Positions 16,512-26,494 of a stretch of 64,000 bases of DNA are shown here, piece after piece. Made by a program: the position numbers and the translations under genes. Every line of letters starts with the position of its first letter. Position 1 is the stretch's first letter. Under the pieces are notes generated by a model that saw only the letters and a program-made list of their open reading frames with translations, made no database searches and was not told the origin of the DNA. This DNA comes from Pseudomonas eucalypticola (GTDB lineage Bacteria; Pseudomonadota; Gammaproteobacteria; Pseudomonadales; Pseudomonadaceae): assembly GCF_013374995.1 (NCBI RefSeq), contig NZ_CP056030.1, positions 496,001-560,000 of the forward strand, given 5' to 3'.

Positions 16512-18254
16512 TTAGAGGAAGAGTCCGGGACCCGGGCGGCTTCCTTCGGGCAGTTTGACGCCCACTTTCTGGATCTTGTTCCCGTCCATGACCGCGACTG
16601 TCCAGATTGTGTTGTGCCATATCACGTGGTCACCGACCACCGGCGCGCCGCCAACCTTCTGCATGATGAACTGGCTCAGGTGCATCTGCGGGTCGAGGCC
16701 GTCGAGCTGCAAACCGTACAACGCCGCTACAGGCCCCAGTTCTGCGTCCCCTTCGAGCACGAAGTCGCCGAAGAAACGCAAATCCAGGCCGCGCTGCGGC
16801 GCCTGGCTGAACAGCTTTCCGAGTGCTGGCAGATTGTGTTCATGGCCGATCACGCAGAGCAGATCATCCACTTCCAATACCGTACTACCCGACGGATGGA
16901 GCAGTTCCTGACCCCGAAACAGGGCGGCGATACGGGTACCTTCGGGCATTTTCAGCTCGCGAAGGGGGGAGCCGATGCACCATTTTTCGGCGCCCAGTTT
17001 GTACACGAACAACTCCCACTCACTGGTGACATGCACCTCCAGCGCCGAGCGGGAAATGGGCGCCGGGTCAGGCGGAACCGTGACCTTCAGCAACTTGGCC
17101 ACCCACGGCAGGCTGGTGCCTTGCACCAGCAGCGACACCAGTACGATGAAGAACGCCAGGTTGAAGTACAGTTGGGCGTCCGGAAGCCCGGCCATCAAGG
17201 GAAACACCGCCAGAATGATGGGGACTGCGCCGCGCAGGCCAACCCACGAAATAAAGGCTTTCTCACGGCCATGGAAGGCCTTGAACGGCAGCAGGCCGAC
17301 GAACACTGACAGTGGCCGCGCCACCAGGATCATGCCCAGCGCCAAGGCCAGGGCGGGCAGGGCGATGGGCAGCAGGTCGTGAGGGGTGACCAGCAGGCCC
17401 AGTACCAGGAACATGCCGATCTGCGCCAGCCAGGCCATGCCGTCGAGCATATGCAGGATGCCATGGCGGCTGCGAATAGGTTTGTTGCCCATCACCAGGC
17501 CGCACAGGTACACAGCCAGGAAACCGCTGCCGTGCAGGGCGTTGGTCAGGGCAAACACCACCAGGCCGCCGGCGATCACCAGGATGGGGTACAAGCCGCC
17601 AGCCAGGTGGATGCGGTTGACCAATTGCAGCATCACCCAGCCGCCGCCCAGGCCGATGATGGCGCCGATTCCGAATTCCTGCACCAGGTGCCCCAGCAGG
17701 CTCCAGTGCAGGCCGGTCTGGTGGCTGGCGAGCATGTCGATCAGGGTCACGGTCAGGAACACCGCCATGGGGTCATTGCTGCCCGATTCGATTTCGAGGC
17801 TGGCGGTAACCCGCTCATTCAGGCCCTTACCGCCCAGCAGCGAGAACACCGCGGCGGCATCCGTGGAGCCAACGATGGCGCCGATCAGCAAGCCCTGGAT
17901 GATGTTCAGGTTGAACAGCCAGGCGGCCATCATGCCGGTCAGGCCGGTGGTGATCAGCACCCCCACCGTGGCCAATGACAGGGCAGGCCACAACGCCACG
18001 CGGAAACTGGCCACGCGAGTCCGCAAGCCGCCGTCCAGCAGGATGACGGCCAGTGCCAGGTTGCCCACCAGGTAGGCCGTGGGGTAGTTGTCGAAAATGA
18101 TGCCGCCGCCGTCGACCCCGGCGGTCATGCCCACCGCCAGGATGATCACCAGAATCGGGATACCGAGGCGGGAAGACAGGGAACTGACCAGAATGCTAGC
18201 ACCCACCAGCAACGCGCCGATCAAGAACAGGCTGTTGATGGTCGTCGCATTCAA
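16512..18254 (-). CDS. nhaP2: K+/H+ antiporter NhaP2 (CvrA)
   Basis: A 580-residue CPA1 antiporter. About 12-13 membrane segments cover residues 5-385, including the ion-binding region [16 protein letters not shown] and [13 protein letters not shown] with its Asp pair. The cytoplasmic tail contains a TrkA-C-like domain ([21 protein letters not shown]) and a CorC/HlyC-like domain near the end. This architecture is that of NhaP2, which exports K+ in exchange for protons. The start is TTG at 18254 with GGGAG eight bases upstream. It is the first gene of a probable nhaP2-mscK operon. Confidence 0.92.
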   Translation of the reverse strand: MNATTINSLFLIGALLVGASILVSSLSSRLGIPILVIILAVGMTAGVDGGGIIFDNYPTAYLVGNLALAVILLDGGLRTRVASFRVALWPALSLATVGVLITTGLTGMMAAWLFNLNIIQGLLIGAIVGSTDAAAVFSLLGGKGLNERVTASLEIESGSNDPMAVFLTVTLIDMLASHQTGLHWSLLGHLVQEFGIGAIIGLGGGWVMLQLVNRIHLAGGLYPILVIAGGLVVFALTNALHGSGFLAVYLCGLVMGNKPIRSRHGILHMLDGMAWLAQIGMFLVLGLLVTPHDLLPIALPALALALGMILVARPLSVFVGLLPFKAFHGREKAFISWVGLRGAVPIILAVFPLMAGLPDAQLYFNLAFFIVLVSLLVQGTSLPWVAKLLKVTVPPDPAPISRSALEVHVTSEWELFVYKLGAEKWCIGSPLRELKMPEGTRIAALFRGQELLHPSGSTVLEVDDLLCVIGHEHNLPALGKLFSQAPQRGLDLRFFGDFVLEGDAELGPVAALYGLQLDGLDPQMHLSQFIMQKVGGAPVVGDHVIWHNTIWTVAVMDGNKIQKVGVKLPEGSRPGPGLFL

Positions 18255-18447
18255 AGGCAGTACTCCCTAAAACTGATATGGCGAAACGACCTGCCTCATG
18301 CAGGCCGCGTGCCAAGGGATTCTAACCTGTGCAAATGTACTCATGTCAAAAAGCTTCTTCGCTGGAAACGGCTCCACGTGATCTCAGGTCCGTCGCGTCG
18401 CCTGGTTCCCGAGCTGGCGCCCGATCCCACCGGTCGCGAAATGTGGG
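18255..18447. other. Non-coding gap between nhaP2 and acyl-CoA dehydrogenase
   Basis: The 193 bases upstream of nhaP2 should contain its promoter. I could not identify a convincing -35/-10 pair, and no strong terminator for the upstream acyl-CoA dehydrogenase gene is visible. Confidence 0.4.
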
Positions 18448-20250
18448 TCAGAACCAGTCCTGTTGCATGCCCAGGCAAGTATCGTCGCGGGTTTTCAGCA
18501 AGTGCAAGTCGTGGTGGCAAGCAGGTACTTCCCAGGTCAGGAAGTACCGCGCGGCTTGCAGTTTGCCGTGGTAGAAGTCGGCATCGGCGGCATTGCCCGC
18601 GGTCAGCCCTTCCTGTGCCCGGATCGCCTGTTCCAGCCAGCGCCAGCCGATCACGGTGTGGCCGAACACCTTCAGGTACAGCGCGGAGTTGGCCAGGGTC
18701 TCGGTGATCTGCCCCTTGGCCAGTTCACCCAGCAAGCCCAGGGTCACGCCTTGCAAGGCAGCTAGCAGCGCTTCCAATGGCTGGCGCAAGGTGGTCAGTT
18801 CAGGGTGAGCCTGGGCCCGTTCGCAGGTATCGGTGATCAAGCGCATCAGCTGCTTGAGCCCTGCCCCGCCATTCTGCGCCAGCTTGCGGCCCAGCAGGTC
18901 CAGGGACTGGATGCCATGGGTGCCCTCGTGAATAGGGTTCAGGCGGTTGTCGCGGTAGTGCTGCTCCACCGGGTATTCACGGGTGTAACCGTGCCCACCG
19001 AGAATCTGGATGGCCAGCTCGTTGGCTTTCAGGCAGAACTCCGATGGCCACGACTTGACGATGGGGGTCAGCAAGTCCAGCAGTTCCTGGGCCTGACGCT
19101 GCGCGTCTTCGGTTTGGCCGGTCAGGCTGTCATCGAACAGCCGTGCCGCATACAGACCCAGGTCGAAAGCGCCCTCCACATAGGCCTTCTGGGTCAACAG
19201 CATGCGCCGAACATCGGCGTGGTTGATGATCGCAACCGGCGCGGTGGCCGGGTCTTTGGCATCGGGCAGACGCCCTTGTGGCCGTTCCCGGGCATACTCC
19301 AGCGAGTACAGGTAACCGGCATAACCGAGCATCACCGCCCCCATGCCCACGCCGATGCGCGCTTCATTCATCATCTGGAACATGTAGCTCAGGCCCTGGT
19401 GTGGTTTGCCGACCAGGTAACCCACGCAATGGCCGGCATCGCCAAAGTTCAGCGCTGTGGACGTCGTCCCCCGCCAACCCATCTTGTGGAACAGCCCGGC
19501 CAACAGCACATCGTTGCGCGGGCCCAGGCTGCCGTCATCGTTGACCAGGAACTTGGGCACGATGAACAACGAAATGCCTTTTACCCCAGGGGGCGCGTCG
19601 GGCAGCTTGGCCAGCACCAGGTGCACGATGTTCTCAGACAGCGGGTGATCGCCGCCGGAAATGAAGATCTTGTTGCCCTTGAGTCGGTAGCTGCCATCAT
19701 CCGCCGGTTCGGCACGGGTGCGTATGTCCGACAGTGACGAGCCCGCGTGAGGCTCGGTCAAGGCCATGGTGCCGAAGAAACGGCCTTCGATCATCGGCTG
19801 CAGAAAGCGTTGTTTCTGTTCTTCGCTGCCGAAACTCTCGATCAGGTTGGCGGCGCCCATGGTCAGGAAAGGGTAGGAAGTACTGCCGGCGTTGGCCGCC
19901 TGGAAGTGGGCGAAACAGGCCTGGGACAGCAGGGTTGGCAACTGCATGCCGCCGTCCTCGAAGGACCTTGCGGCATTCAGGAAGCCCGCCTGCAGAAACG
20001 CATCCACCGCAGGCTTTACCTCGGGAATCAGCACCGCGGCGCCGTTCTCGTAGCGCGGCTCGTTTTCGTCGGCCTTGCGGTTGTGCGGCGCGAAATACTT
20101 CTCGGCAATGCTGCGGGCTGTGCCGATGGCGGCATCGAAGGTTTCGCGGTTGTGCTCGGCGAAGCGCTCGCGTTGGGTGAGGCTGAGGGCGTCGAGCACT
20201 TCGTAGAGCTCGAAAGCCAGGTTGCGGGCGCTGAGGAGGGTCTCGGACAT
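18448..20250 (-). CDS. Acyl-CoA dehydrogenase (600-residue DmdC-like class)
   Basis: A 600-residue flavoprotein of the long acyl-CoA dehydrogenase class, which adds a C-terminal helical domain to the usual ~390-residue core. FAD and substrate-binding segments are visible (TMALTEPHAGSSLSDIRTRA; FMQMMNEARIGVGMGA region; QILGGHGYTREYPVEQ). HEGTHGIQSLDLLGRK at residues ~435-450 holds the likely catalytic Glu of this class. The reaction is alpha,beta-dehydrogenation of an acyl-CoA, passing electrons to ETF. The substrate chain is unknown. It stands alone, upstream of nhaP2 on the same strand. Confidence 0.9.
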   Translation of the reverse strand: MSETLLSARNLAFELYEVLDALSLTQRERFAEHNRETFDAAIGTARSIAEKYFAPHNRKADENEPRYENGAAVLIPEVKPAVDAFLQAGFLNAARSFEDGGMQLPTLLSQACFAHFQAANAGSTSYPFLTMGAANLIESFGSEEQKQRFLQPMIEGRFFGTMALTEPHAGSSLSDIRTRAEPADDGSYRLKGNKIFISGGDHPLSENIVHLVLAKLPDAPPGVKGISLFIVPKFLVNDDGSLGPRNDVLLAGLFHKMGWRGTTSTALNFGDAGHCVGYLVGKPHQGLSYMFQMMNEARIGVGMGAVMLGYAGYLYSLEYARERPQGRLPDAKDPATAPVAIINHADVRRMLLTQKAYVEGAFDLGLYAARLFDDSLTGQTEDAQRQAQELLDLLTPIVKSWPSEFCLKANELAIQILGGHGYTREYPVEQHYRDNRLNPIHEGTHGIQSLDLLGRKLAQNGGAGLKQLMRLITDTCERAQAHPELTTLRQPLEALLAALQGVTLGLLGELAKGQITETLANSALYLKVFGHTVIGWRWLEQAIRAQEGLTAGNAADADFYHGKLQAARYFLTWEVPACHHDLHLLKTRDDTCLGMQQDWF

Positions 20251-20584
20251 GGCGGCCTACCAGATTAGGGGTAGGCCGAGTCTAGAGGGCGGTATGGCGC
20301 AGGGGTAGCAAGATTGATGAGGGTGATGGTGCAACGTCAGCCGCTGCCCCGGGGCGGTTGACAGGGCAAGGGGGTGGGCAAGGATGGCAGCGAGGACTGC
20401 AAATGCGCATTTTCGGGCTTGGCTTTCCAATATCGGCCCCCGGACTTTCGGTGGCAGTGAAACTGGTACTCACTGACGTAGGGATAGCTATTGATTTGGT
20501 AGTGAAACCTGCTGCATCAAAATGATGAGCGGTGCCGGGACCGCCCCGCAGAAAAAGGGCGCCCATTGCAGGCGCCCTTTTTTA
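20251..20584. other. Intergenic region between acyl-CoA dehydrogenase and putA
   Basis: A 334-base region upstream of the acyl-CoA dehydrogenase gene and downstream of putA. It contains a 12-base perfect palindrome AAATGCGCATTT (20401-20412), one TGCAAC hexamer at ~20332, and the putA terminator at its right edge. No coding capacity is supported. Confidence 0.5.
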
Positions 20585-20586
20585 TC
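20547..20586 (-). terminator. Rho-independent terminator after putA
   Basis: An 11-bp stem AAAAGGGCGCC (20553-20563) / GGCGCCCTTTT (20571-20581) with a 7-base loop lies directly after the putA stop. A/T runs flank both sides, so it could work in both directions. Confidence 0.85.
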
Positions 20587-23500
20587 AGCCGATGGTCATC
20601 AAGCTGGCATTGCCCCCCGCCGCAGCGGTGTTCACGCTCAACGCACGCTCGATCACCAGGCGCTCCAGGGCGATGTTGGTTTCGCCATGGGACAAGCCCT
20701 GCACGCCAACGATGGCGCCAGCACGCTTGGCCACTTGCTGGCATACCGCGCGCAGTTGATCCGAGTCGCCGTGATGTAGCACGGCATCGAACACGACTTC
20801 GTCCTTGGTCCATTCCGGCACCAGCTGGATGCGTGCCTGAACGTCCTTCGGCAGGCGCGCGCGCAGTGGTTTGCTCAGCTCGCTGTCGGGCCATACGGCG
20901 GTGCTGCCCACGGCCAGGGCGGCGGCCAGTTGCACCAGCAGGTCGGCTTCCTGGTCAGCCAGGCACAGCACATGCTCGCGTGGCAGGATGCTGTAGCTGT
21001 TGCGTTCGCCGGTCGGGCCTGTCAGTTGGCGGGTCACGCCGCTTTGGGACTGTTGGGCGTACTGGCCGCACAGCGTGGCCAGTTCGCCGTGCTGGTTGCT
21101 GCCGGCCCAGGCTTGCAGCGCTTGCAGGGGCTTGGACAAGGCATCACGCAGGCGCACGTCCGGCGCGCTCTCGCCGTCGGCACGCTTGAAGGTGTGCTCG
21201 ATGGCACCTTCGGGGCGGGTGGACAGCAGGCGGTACAGGTACAGCGGGCCACCGGCTTTCGGGCCGGTGCCGGACAGGCCTTCGCCGCCGAACGGTTGCA
21301 CGCCCACCACGGCGCCAACGATGTTGCGGTTGACGTAGACGTTACCGGCATTGACGTTGTCGATGACTTTGGCGATGGTCTCGTCGATGCGGGTGTGCAC
21401 GCCCAGGGTCAGACCGTAGCCGGAAGCGTTGATCTGCTCGATCAACTGGTCCAGGTTCTTGCGGTTGTAGCGCACCACGTGCAGTACCGGGCCGAAGATC
21501 TCGCGCTGCAGTTCGTCGAAGCTTTCCAGCTCGATCAGGGTGGGCATCACGAAGGTGCCGCGCTTCACTTCCTCGGCATCGGCGATGGCCACCTGGTACA
21601 CGCTGCGGCCTTTGTCGCGCATGCCCTGGATGTGCTTCTCGATACCGGCCTTGGCTTCGGCGTCGATCACCGGGCCAATGTCCACGCTCAGGCGTTCGGG
21701 GTTGCCCAGGCGCGATTCGGCCATGGCGCCCTTGAGCATCTCGATCACGCGGTCGGCGGAATCTTCCTGCAGGCACAACACCCGCAGGGCCGAGCAGCGC
21801 TGGCCAGCGGAGTCGAAGGCGGAGGACACGACGTCGATGACCACCTGTTCGGTCAGTGCCGAAGAGTCGACGATCATGGCGTTCTGGCCGCCGGTTTCGG
21901 CGATCAGCGGGATGGGCCGGCCCTGGGCATCCAGGCGGCCAGCGACGTTGCGCTGCAGCAGGTGCGCCACTTCCGTGGAGCCGGTGAACATCACGCCCTT
22001 GACGCGCTCATCACCCACCAGGCGGGCGCCCACGGTTTCGCCGCGGCCGGGCAGCAACTGCACCACGCCCTCGGGGATACCGGCTTCCAGCAGCAGGCGC
22101 ACGGCTTGGGCGGCGACCAGCGGGGTCTGTTCCGCCGGCTTGGCCAGTACCGGGTTGCCGGCGGCCAAGGCGGCGGCCACCTGGCCCGTGAAGATGGCCA
22201 GCGGGAAGTTCCACGGGCTGATGCACACCACCGGGCCCAGTGGTCGGTGGGCGTCGTTGCTGAAGTCATTTCGGGCCTGCACCGCGTAGTAGCGCAGGAA
22301 GTCCACGGCTTCGCGCACCTCGGCGATGGCGTTGGCGAAGGTCTTGCCGGCTTCGCGGGCCAGCAGGCCCATCAGCGGCTGGATCTCGGCTTCCATCAGG
22401 TCGGCGGCGCGTTCCAGGATCGCGGCGCGTTCGGTGGGCGGGGTCGCCTGCCAGATCGGGCCATTGCTCATGGCACACAGCAAGGCGTTGTCCACGTCTT
22501 CGACGGTGGCTTCCTGGACATGGCCGACCACGTCGCGGTGGTCGGAGGGGTTCAATACTGCCTGGGCCACTTCGTTGCTGGCCGGGCAGCCAAGCATTGG
22601 CGCGGCTTTCCAGTCATTGTGGGCCGTGCTCAGCAGGGCGCAGGACAGCGACGCCAGGCGGTGTTCGTTGGCCATGTCGATACCGGCCGAGTTGGCCCGC
22701 TCACTGCCATACAGGTCGCGCGGCAAGGGAATGCGCGGGTGCGGCAAGCCGACATTGCCTTCCTGGGTCGCCATGCGGTCGATGGTGCTGACCGGGTCAG
22801 CCACCAGTTCCTGGATGGAGATGGAAGTGTCGGCGATGCGGTTGACGAACGAGGTGTTGGCGCCATTTTCCAGCAGGCGTCGTACCAGGTAGGCCAGCAG
22901 GGTTTCATGGGTACCGACCGGTGCGTACACGCGGCACGGACGGTTCAGCTTGCCATCGGCAACCTTGCCCACCACTTGCTCGTACAAGGGTTCGCCCATG
23001 CCGTGCAGGCACTGGAACTCGTACTGCCCGGGGTAATAGTTCTGGCCGGCGATGTGGTAGATGGCTGATAGCGTGTGGGCGTTGTGGGTGGCGAACTGCG
23101 GGTAGATGACTTCCGGCACCGACAGCAGCTTGCGCGCACAGGCGATGTAGGACACGTCGGTGTACACCTTGCGGGTGTACACCGGGTAGCCTTCCAGGCC
23201 TTCGACCTGGGCGCGCTTGATCTCGCTGTCCCAGTAAGCGCCTTTCACCAGGCGGATCATCAGGCGGTGGCGGCTGCGGCGCGCCAGATCGATGACGTAG
23301 TCGATCACGTACGGGCAGCGCTTCTGGTAGGCCTGAATGACGAAACCGATACCGTTCCAGCCCGTCAGTTGCGGCTCGAAACACAGGCGCTCGAGCAGGT
23401 CCAGCGACAGCTCCAGGCGGTCGGCTTCCTCGGCGTCGATGTTCAGGCCGATGTCGTATTGCTTGGCCAGCAGGGTCAGCGACAGCAGGCGCGGGTACAA

Positions 23501-24538
23501 CTCGTCCATGACGCGCTCGTACTGCGCGCGGCTGTAGCGCGGGTGCAGGGCCGAAAGCTTGATGGAGATGCCCGGACCTTCATAGATGCCGCGGCCGTGG
23601 GAGGCCTTGCCGATCGAATGAATGGCCTGCTCGTACGACGCCAGGTATTTCTGCGCGTCATGTTCGGTCAGCGCGGCCTCACCCAGCATGTCGTAGGAGT
23701 AGCGGAAGCCCTTGGCTTCGAACTTGCTGGCGTTGGCCAGGGCTTCGGCGATGGTCTCGCCGGTGACGAACTGTTCGCCCATCAGGCGCATGGCCATGTC
23801 GACGCCCTTGCGGATCATCGGTTCGCCGCTTTTGCCGATGATGCGGCTCAGGGAGGAGGTCAGGCCGGCTTCGTTGTGGGTCGACACCAGCTTGCCGGTC
23901 AGCAGCAGGCCCCAGGTGGCAGCGTTGACGAACAGCGACGGGCTGTTGCCCAGGTGCGGCTGCCAGTTGCCGTTGCTGATCTTGTCGCGGATCAGGGCAT
24001 CGCGGGTGCCCTTGTCAGGGATGCGCAGCAGGGCTTCGGCCAGGCACATCAGCGCCACGCCTTCCTGGGATGACAGGGAGAACTCCTGCAGCAGGCCCTG
24101 GACGATCCCTGCGCGGCCGCCCGCGCTTTTCTGGTTGCGCAGCTTCTCGGCGATGCCGGCGGCCAGCTTGTTGGTGGCCTCGGCCATGGCTATCGGCAGG
24201 CGCGCCTGCTCCAGCAGCATGGGCACCACTTCCTGCTCGGGGCGGCGGTAGGCGCCAGTGATGGCTGCGCGCAGCACCGACTGCGGCAGGATGCTTTCGG
24301 CAAATTCCAGGAAGCACTGGTGGCTGTGGTCGGCCTGCAGGTCGCCGGCTTCGTCGGCGCCGTTGTGGGCGTGGCCATTGAGTTCAGGCAGTGTGGCGCC
24401 ACCCTCGAGCTTTTCCAGGTAATTGAAAATCGCCTGCTTGATCAACCAGTGTGGGGTGCGGTCGATGGCATGGGCGGCTGTTTTCAGTCGCTCGCGGGTA
24501 GGGTCGTCAAGTTTGACCCCCAGGGTGGTCGTCGCCAA
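20585..24538 (-). CDS. putA: Trifunctional PutA: proline dehydrogenase / P5C dehydrogenase / repressor
   Basis: A 1317-residue protein that oxidises proline to glutamate and represses its own locus. The N-terminal ~47 residues form a ribbon-helix-helix DNA-binding domain (TTLGVKLDDPTRERLKTAA). The proline dehydrogenase barrel follows (DAEEADRLELSLDLLERL; RLMIRLVKGAYWDSEIKRA). The aldehyde dehydrogenase half has ISPWNFPLAIFTGQ and the catalytic Cys in SAGQRCSALRVL. A C-terminal domain of ~200 residues completes the trifunctional form. The start is TTG at 24538 with GAGGA upstream. It diverges from putP across a region rich in PutA-type GTTGCA sites. Confidence 0.97.
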   Translation of the reverse strand: MATTTLGVKLDDPTRERLKTAAHAIDRTPHWLIKQAIFNYLEKLEGGATLPELNGHAHNGADEAGDLQADHSHQCFLEFAESILPQSVLRAAITGAYRRPEQEVVPMLLEQARLPIAMAEATNKLAAGIAEKLRNQKSAGGRAGIVQGLLQEFSLSSQEGVALMCLAEALLRIPDKGTRDALIRDKISNGNWQPHLGNSPSLFVNAATWGLLLTGKLVSTHNEAGLTSSLSRIIGKSGEPMIRKGVDMAMRLMGEQFVTGETIAEALANASKFEAKGFRYSYDMLGEAALTEHDAQKYLASYEQAIHSIGKASHGRGIYEGPGISIKLSALHPRYSRAQYERVMDELYPRLLSLTLLAKQYDIGLNIDAEEADRLELSLDLLERLCFEPQLTGWNGIGFVIQAYQKRCPYVIDYVIDLARRSRHRLMIRLVKGAYWDSEIKRAQVEGLEGYPVYTRKVYTDVSYIACARKLLSVPEVIYPQFATHNAHTLSAIYHIAGQNYYPGQYEFQCLHGMGEPLYEQVVGKVADGKLNRPCRVYAPVGTHETLLAYLVRRLLENGANTSFVNRIADTSISIQELVADPVSTIDRMATQEGNVGLPHPRIPLPRDLYGSERANSAGIDMANEHRLASLSCALLSTAHNDWKAAPMLGCPASNEVAQAVLNPSDHRDVVGHVQEATVEDVDNALLCAMSNGPIWQATPPTERAAILERAADLMEAEIQPLMGLLAREAGKTFANAIAEVREAVDFLRYYAVQARNDFSNDAHRPLGPVVCISPWNFPLAIFTGQVAAALAAGNPVLAKPAEQTPLVAAQAVRLLLEAGIPEGVVQLLPGRGETVGARLVGDERVKGVMFTGSTEVAHLLQRNVAGRLDAQGRPIPLIAETGGQNAMIVDSSALTEQVVIDVVSSAFDSAGQRCSALRVLCLQEDSADRVIEMLKGAMAESRLGNPERLSVDIGPVIDAEAKAGIEKHIQGMRDKGRSVYQVAIADAEEVKRGTFVMPTLIELESFDELQREIFGPVLHVVRYNRKNLDQLIEQINASGYGLTLGVHTRIDETIAKVIDNVNAGNVYVNRNIVGAVVGVQPFGGEGLSGTGPKAGGPLYLYRLLSTRPEGAIEHTFKRADGESAPDVRLRDALSKPLQALQAWAGSNQHGELATLCGQYAQQSQSGVTRQLTGPTGERNSYSILPREHVLCLADQEADLLVQLAAALAVGSTAVWPDSELSKPLRARLPKDVQARIQLVPEWTKDEVVFDAVLHHGDSDQLRAVCQQVAKRAGAIVGVQGLSHGETNIALERLVIERALSVNTAAAGGNASLMTIG

Positions 24539-24614
24539 TTTCTTGTCCTCATCAAGGCCACGTAGGGTGTGGCAATAAAGCCGGCGGCAAGATTAGCCGT
24601 TGCTCACGGTAGGG

Positions 24615-24892
24615 TGCAACCAGGTGCAACCCATATTTCGATGAAAAGTTGCACCTGTTATCAGGTCATTAATTCGGTGTAGAGAATCTGCACAACGCCG
24701 GTGCGCGATCCGTCACCAATGCTCCCAAAAGAAGCAGATTCAAGCATTTGCCGCGGTTCTGCGACTGTTCTGTAACAAGGTGCAACTTGCAGGCCATCGG
24801 CGGTTGCGCCTCGTCCGCGCCTGCCTCTACGATGCACTGCTTCGGTGCAACCCTGTGTATCGAGCCGTGTCCTTCGTTCAAGAGGGTGCAAC
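24615..24892. promoter_or_regulatory. putA-putP control region with six GTTGCA operator sites
   Basis: The 395-base divergent region holds six exact copies of GTTGCA or its complement TGCAAC: 24615-24620, 24625-24630, 24648-24653, 24781-24786, 24846-24851 and 24887-24892. Near copies lie at ~24803 and ~24897. GTTGCA is the known core recognised by the PutA ribbon-helix-helix domain in enterobacteria. Three sites cluster near putA and three nearer putP, suggesting repression at both promoters and possible looping. Confidence 0.8.
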
Positions 24893-24933
24893 CCGGGTTG
24901 CCCTCAAAACAACAATGAAAAAGGAACTTCCCC

Positions 24934-26421
24934 ATGGGTGTGAGCAACCCCACGCTGATCACGTTTGTCATCTACATCGCTGCCATGGTGCTGATAGGTC
25001 TGGTGGCCTACCGGGCTACCCAAAACTTGTCTGACTACATTCTGGGTGGCAGGCGCCTCGGCAGCCTGGTCACCGCTTTGTCAGCGGGTGCGTCGGACAT
25101 GAGCGGCTGGCTGCTGATGGGCTTGCCCGGTGCCATCTACCTGTCTGGCCTCTCGGCGAGCTGGATCGCCATTGGCCTGGTGGCGGGGGCCTATCTCAAT
25201 TGGCTGTTCGTGGCAGGCCGTTTGCGGGTGCACACTGAACAGTGCGGCGACGCGCTGACGTTGCCCGATTACTTCACCAGCCGCTTCGAGGACCGCAGTG
25301 GTTCGCTGCGCATTATTTCAGCCGTGGTCATCCTGGTGTTTTTCACTATCTATTGCGCGTCGGGGATCGTCGCCGGAGCCCGCCTGTTCGAAAGCACCTT
25401 CGGCATGCCCTACGAAACCGCGCTGTGGGCCGGGGCGGCCGCGACCATCGCCTACACTTTCGTGGGTGGCTTTCTGGCCGTCAGCTGGACCGATACCGTG
25501 CAGGCCACGCTGGTGATTTTCGCGCTGATCCTCACGCCCATCGTGGCTCTGTTGGCCACCGGCGGCATCGACACCACCTTCCTGGCCATCGAGGCCAAGG
25601 ACCCTGCCCACTTCGACATGCTGCGCGGTACTTCCGTGGTCGGCATCGTGTCGCTGCTGGGCTGGGGGCTGGGCTATTTTGGCCAGCCGCATATCCTGGC
25701 GCGGTTCATGGCCGCCGATTCGGTGAAATCCATCGCCAAGGCACGGCGCATTTCCATGGCATGGATGATCCTGTGCCTGGGTGGCACCGTGGCGGTAGGT
25801 TTTTTCGCCATCGCGTTCTTTGCCGGGCGCCCCGAACTGGCCGGCGCGGTCGAAGCCAACCATGAAAGGGTGTTCATCGAACTGGTGAAAGTGCTATTCA
25901 ACCCGTGGGTGGTGGGGGTGTTGCTGTCGGCGATCCTGGCGGCGGTGATGAGCACGCTCAGTTGCCAGCTGCTGGTGTGTTCCAGCGCCCTGACGGAAGA
26001 CCTCTACAAGGCGTTCTTGCGTAACGGTGCCAGCCAGCGTGAATTGGTGTGGGTAGGACGGGCCATGGTGCTGGCGGTAGCGCTGGTGGCGATCGCGCTG
26101 GCCGCCGACCCGGAGAACCGCGTGCTGGGGCTGGTCGCCTATGCCTGGGCCGGGTTTGGCGCGGCCTTCGGGCCAGTGGTGCTGCTGTCGGTGGTATGGC
26201 GCGGCATGACGCGTGACGGCGCACTCGCCGGCATTGTGGTGGGTGCGCTGACGGTGGTGCTGTGGAAGCACTACAGCCCCATCGAGCTGTACGAAATCAT
26301 ACCGGGCTTCCTCTTCGCCGCCCTTGCCATCTGGCTGGTGAGCTTATGGGGCCGTGCGCCGTCGGCCAGCATGCAGGCGCGTTTCGAGGCCTCGCGCCAG
26401 ATGTACCAGCAAGACAAGTGA
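24934..26421 (+). CDS. putP: Sodium/proline symporter
   Basis: A 495-residue member of the sodium:solute symporter family with about 13 membrane segments. The N-terminal region NLSDYILGGRRLGSLVTALSAGASDMSGWLLMGLPG is characteristic of PutP, including residues used for Na+ and proline binding. It imports proline with Na+, feeding PutA encoded on the other side of the shared control region. ATG at 24934 follows AAGGA. Length equals the family norm. Confidence 0.96.
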   Translation: MGVSNPTLITFVIYIAAMVLIGLVAYRATQNLSDYILGGRRLGSLVTALSAGASDMSGWLLMGLPGAIYLSGLSASWIAIGLVAGAYLNWLFVAGRLRVHTEQCGDALTLPDYFTSRFEDRSGSLRIISAVVILVFFTIYCASGIVAGARLFESTFGMPYETALWAGAAATIAYTFVGGFLAVSWTDTVQATLVIFALILTPIVALLATGGIDTTFLAIEAKDPAHFDMLRGTSVVGIVSLLGWGLGYFGQPHILARFMAADSVKSIAKARRISMAWMILCLGGTVAVGFFAIAFFAGRPELAGAVEANHERVFIELVKVLFNPWVVGVLLSAILAAVMSTLSCQLLVCSSALTEDLYKAFLRNGASQRELVWVGRAMVLAVALVAIALAADPENRVLGLVAYAWAGFGAAFGPVVLLSVVWRGMTRDGALAGIVVGALTVVLWKHYSPIELYEIIPGFLFAALAIWLVSLWGRAPSASMQARFEASRQMYQQDK

Positions 26422-26494
26422 TCGGAATGCCGGCCTGCCAACTTGGGTTGTCGGGCCGGCCCGAGGTAAACTCCCCGGCCTTGCAGGAGTTGCC

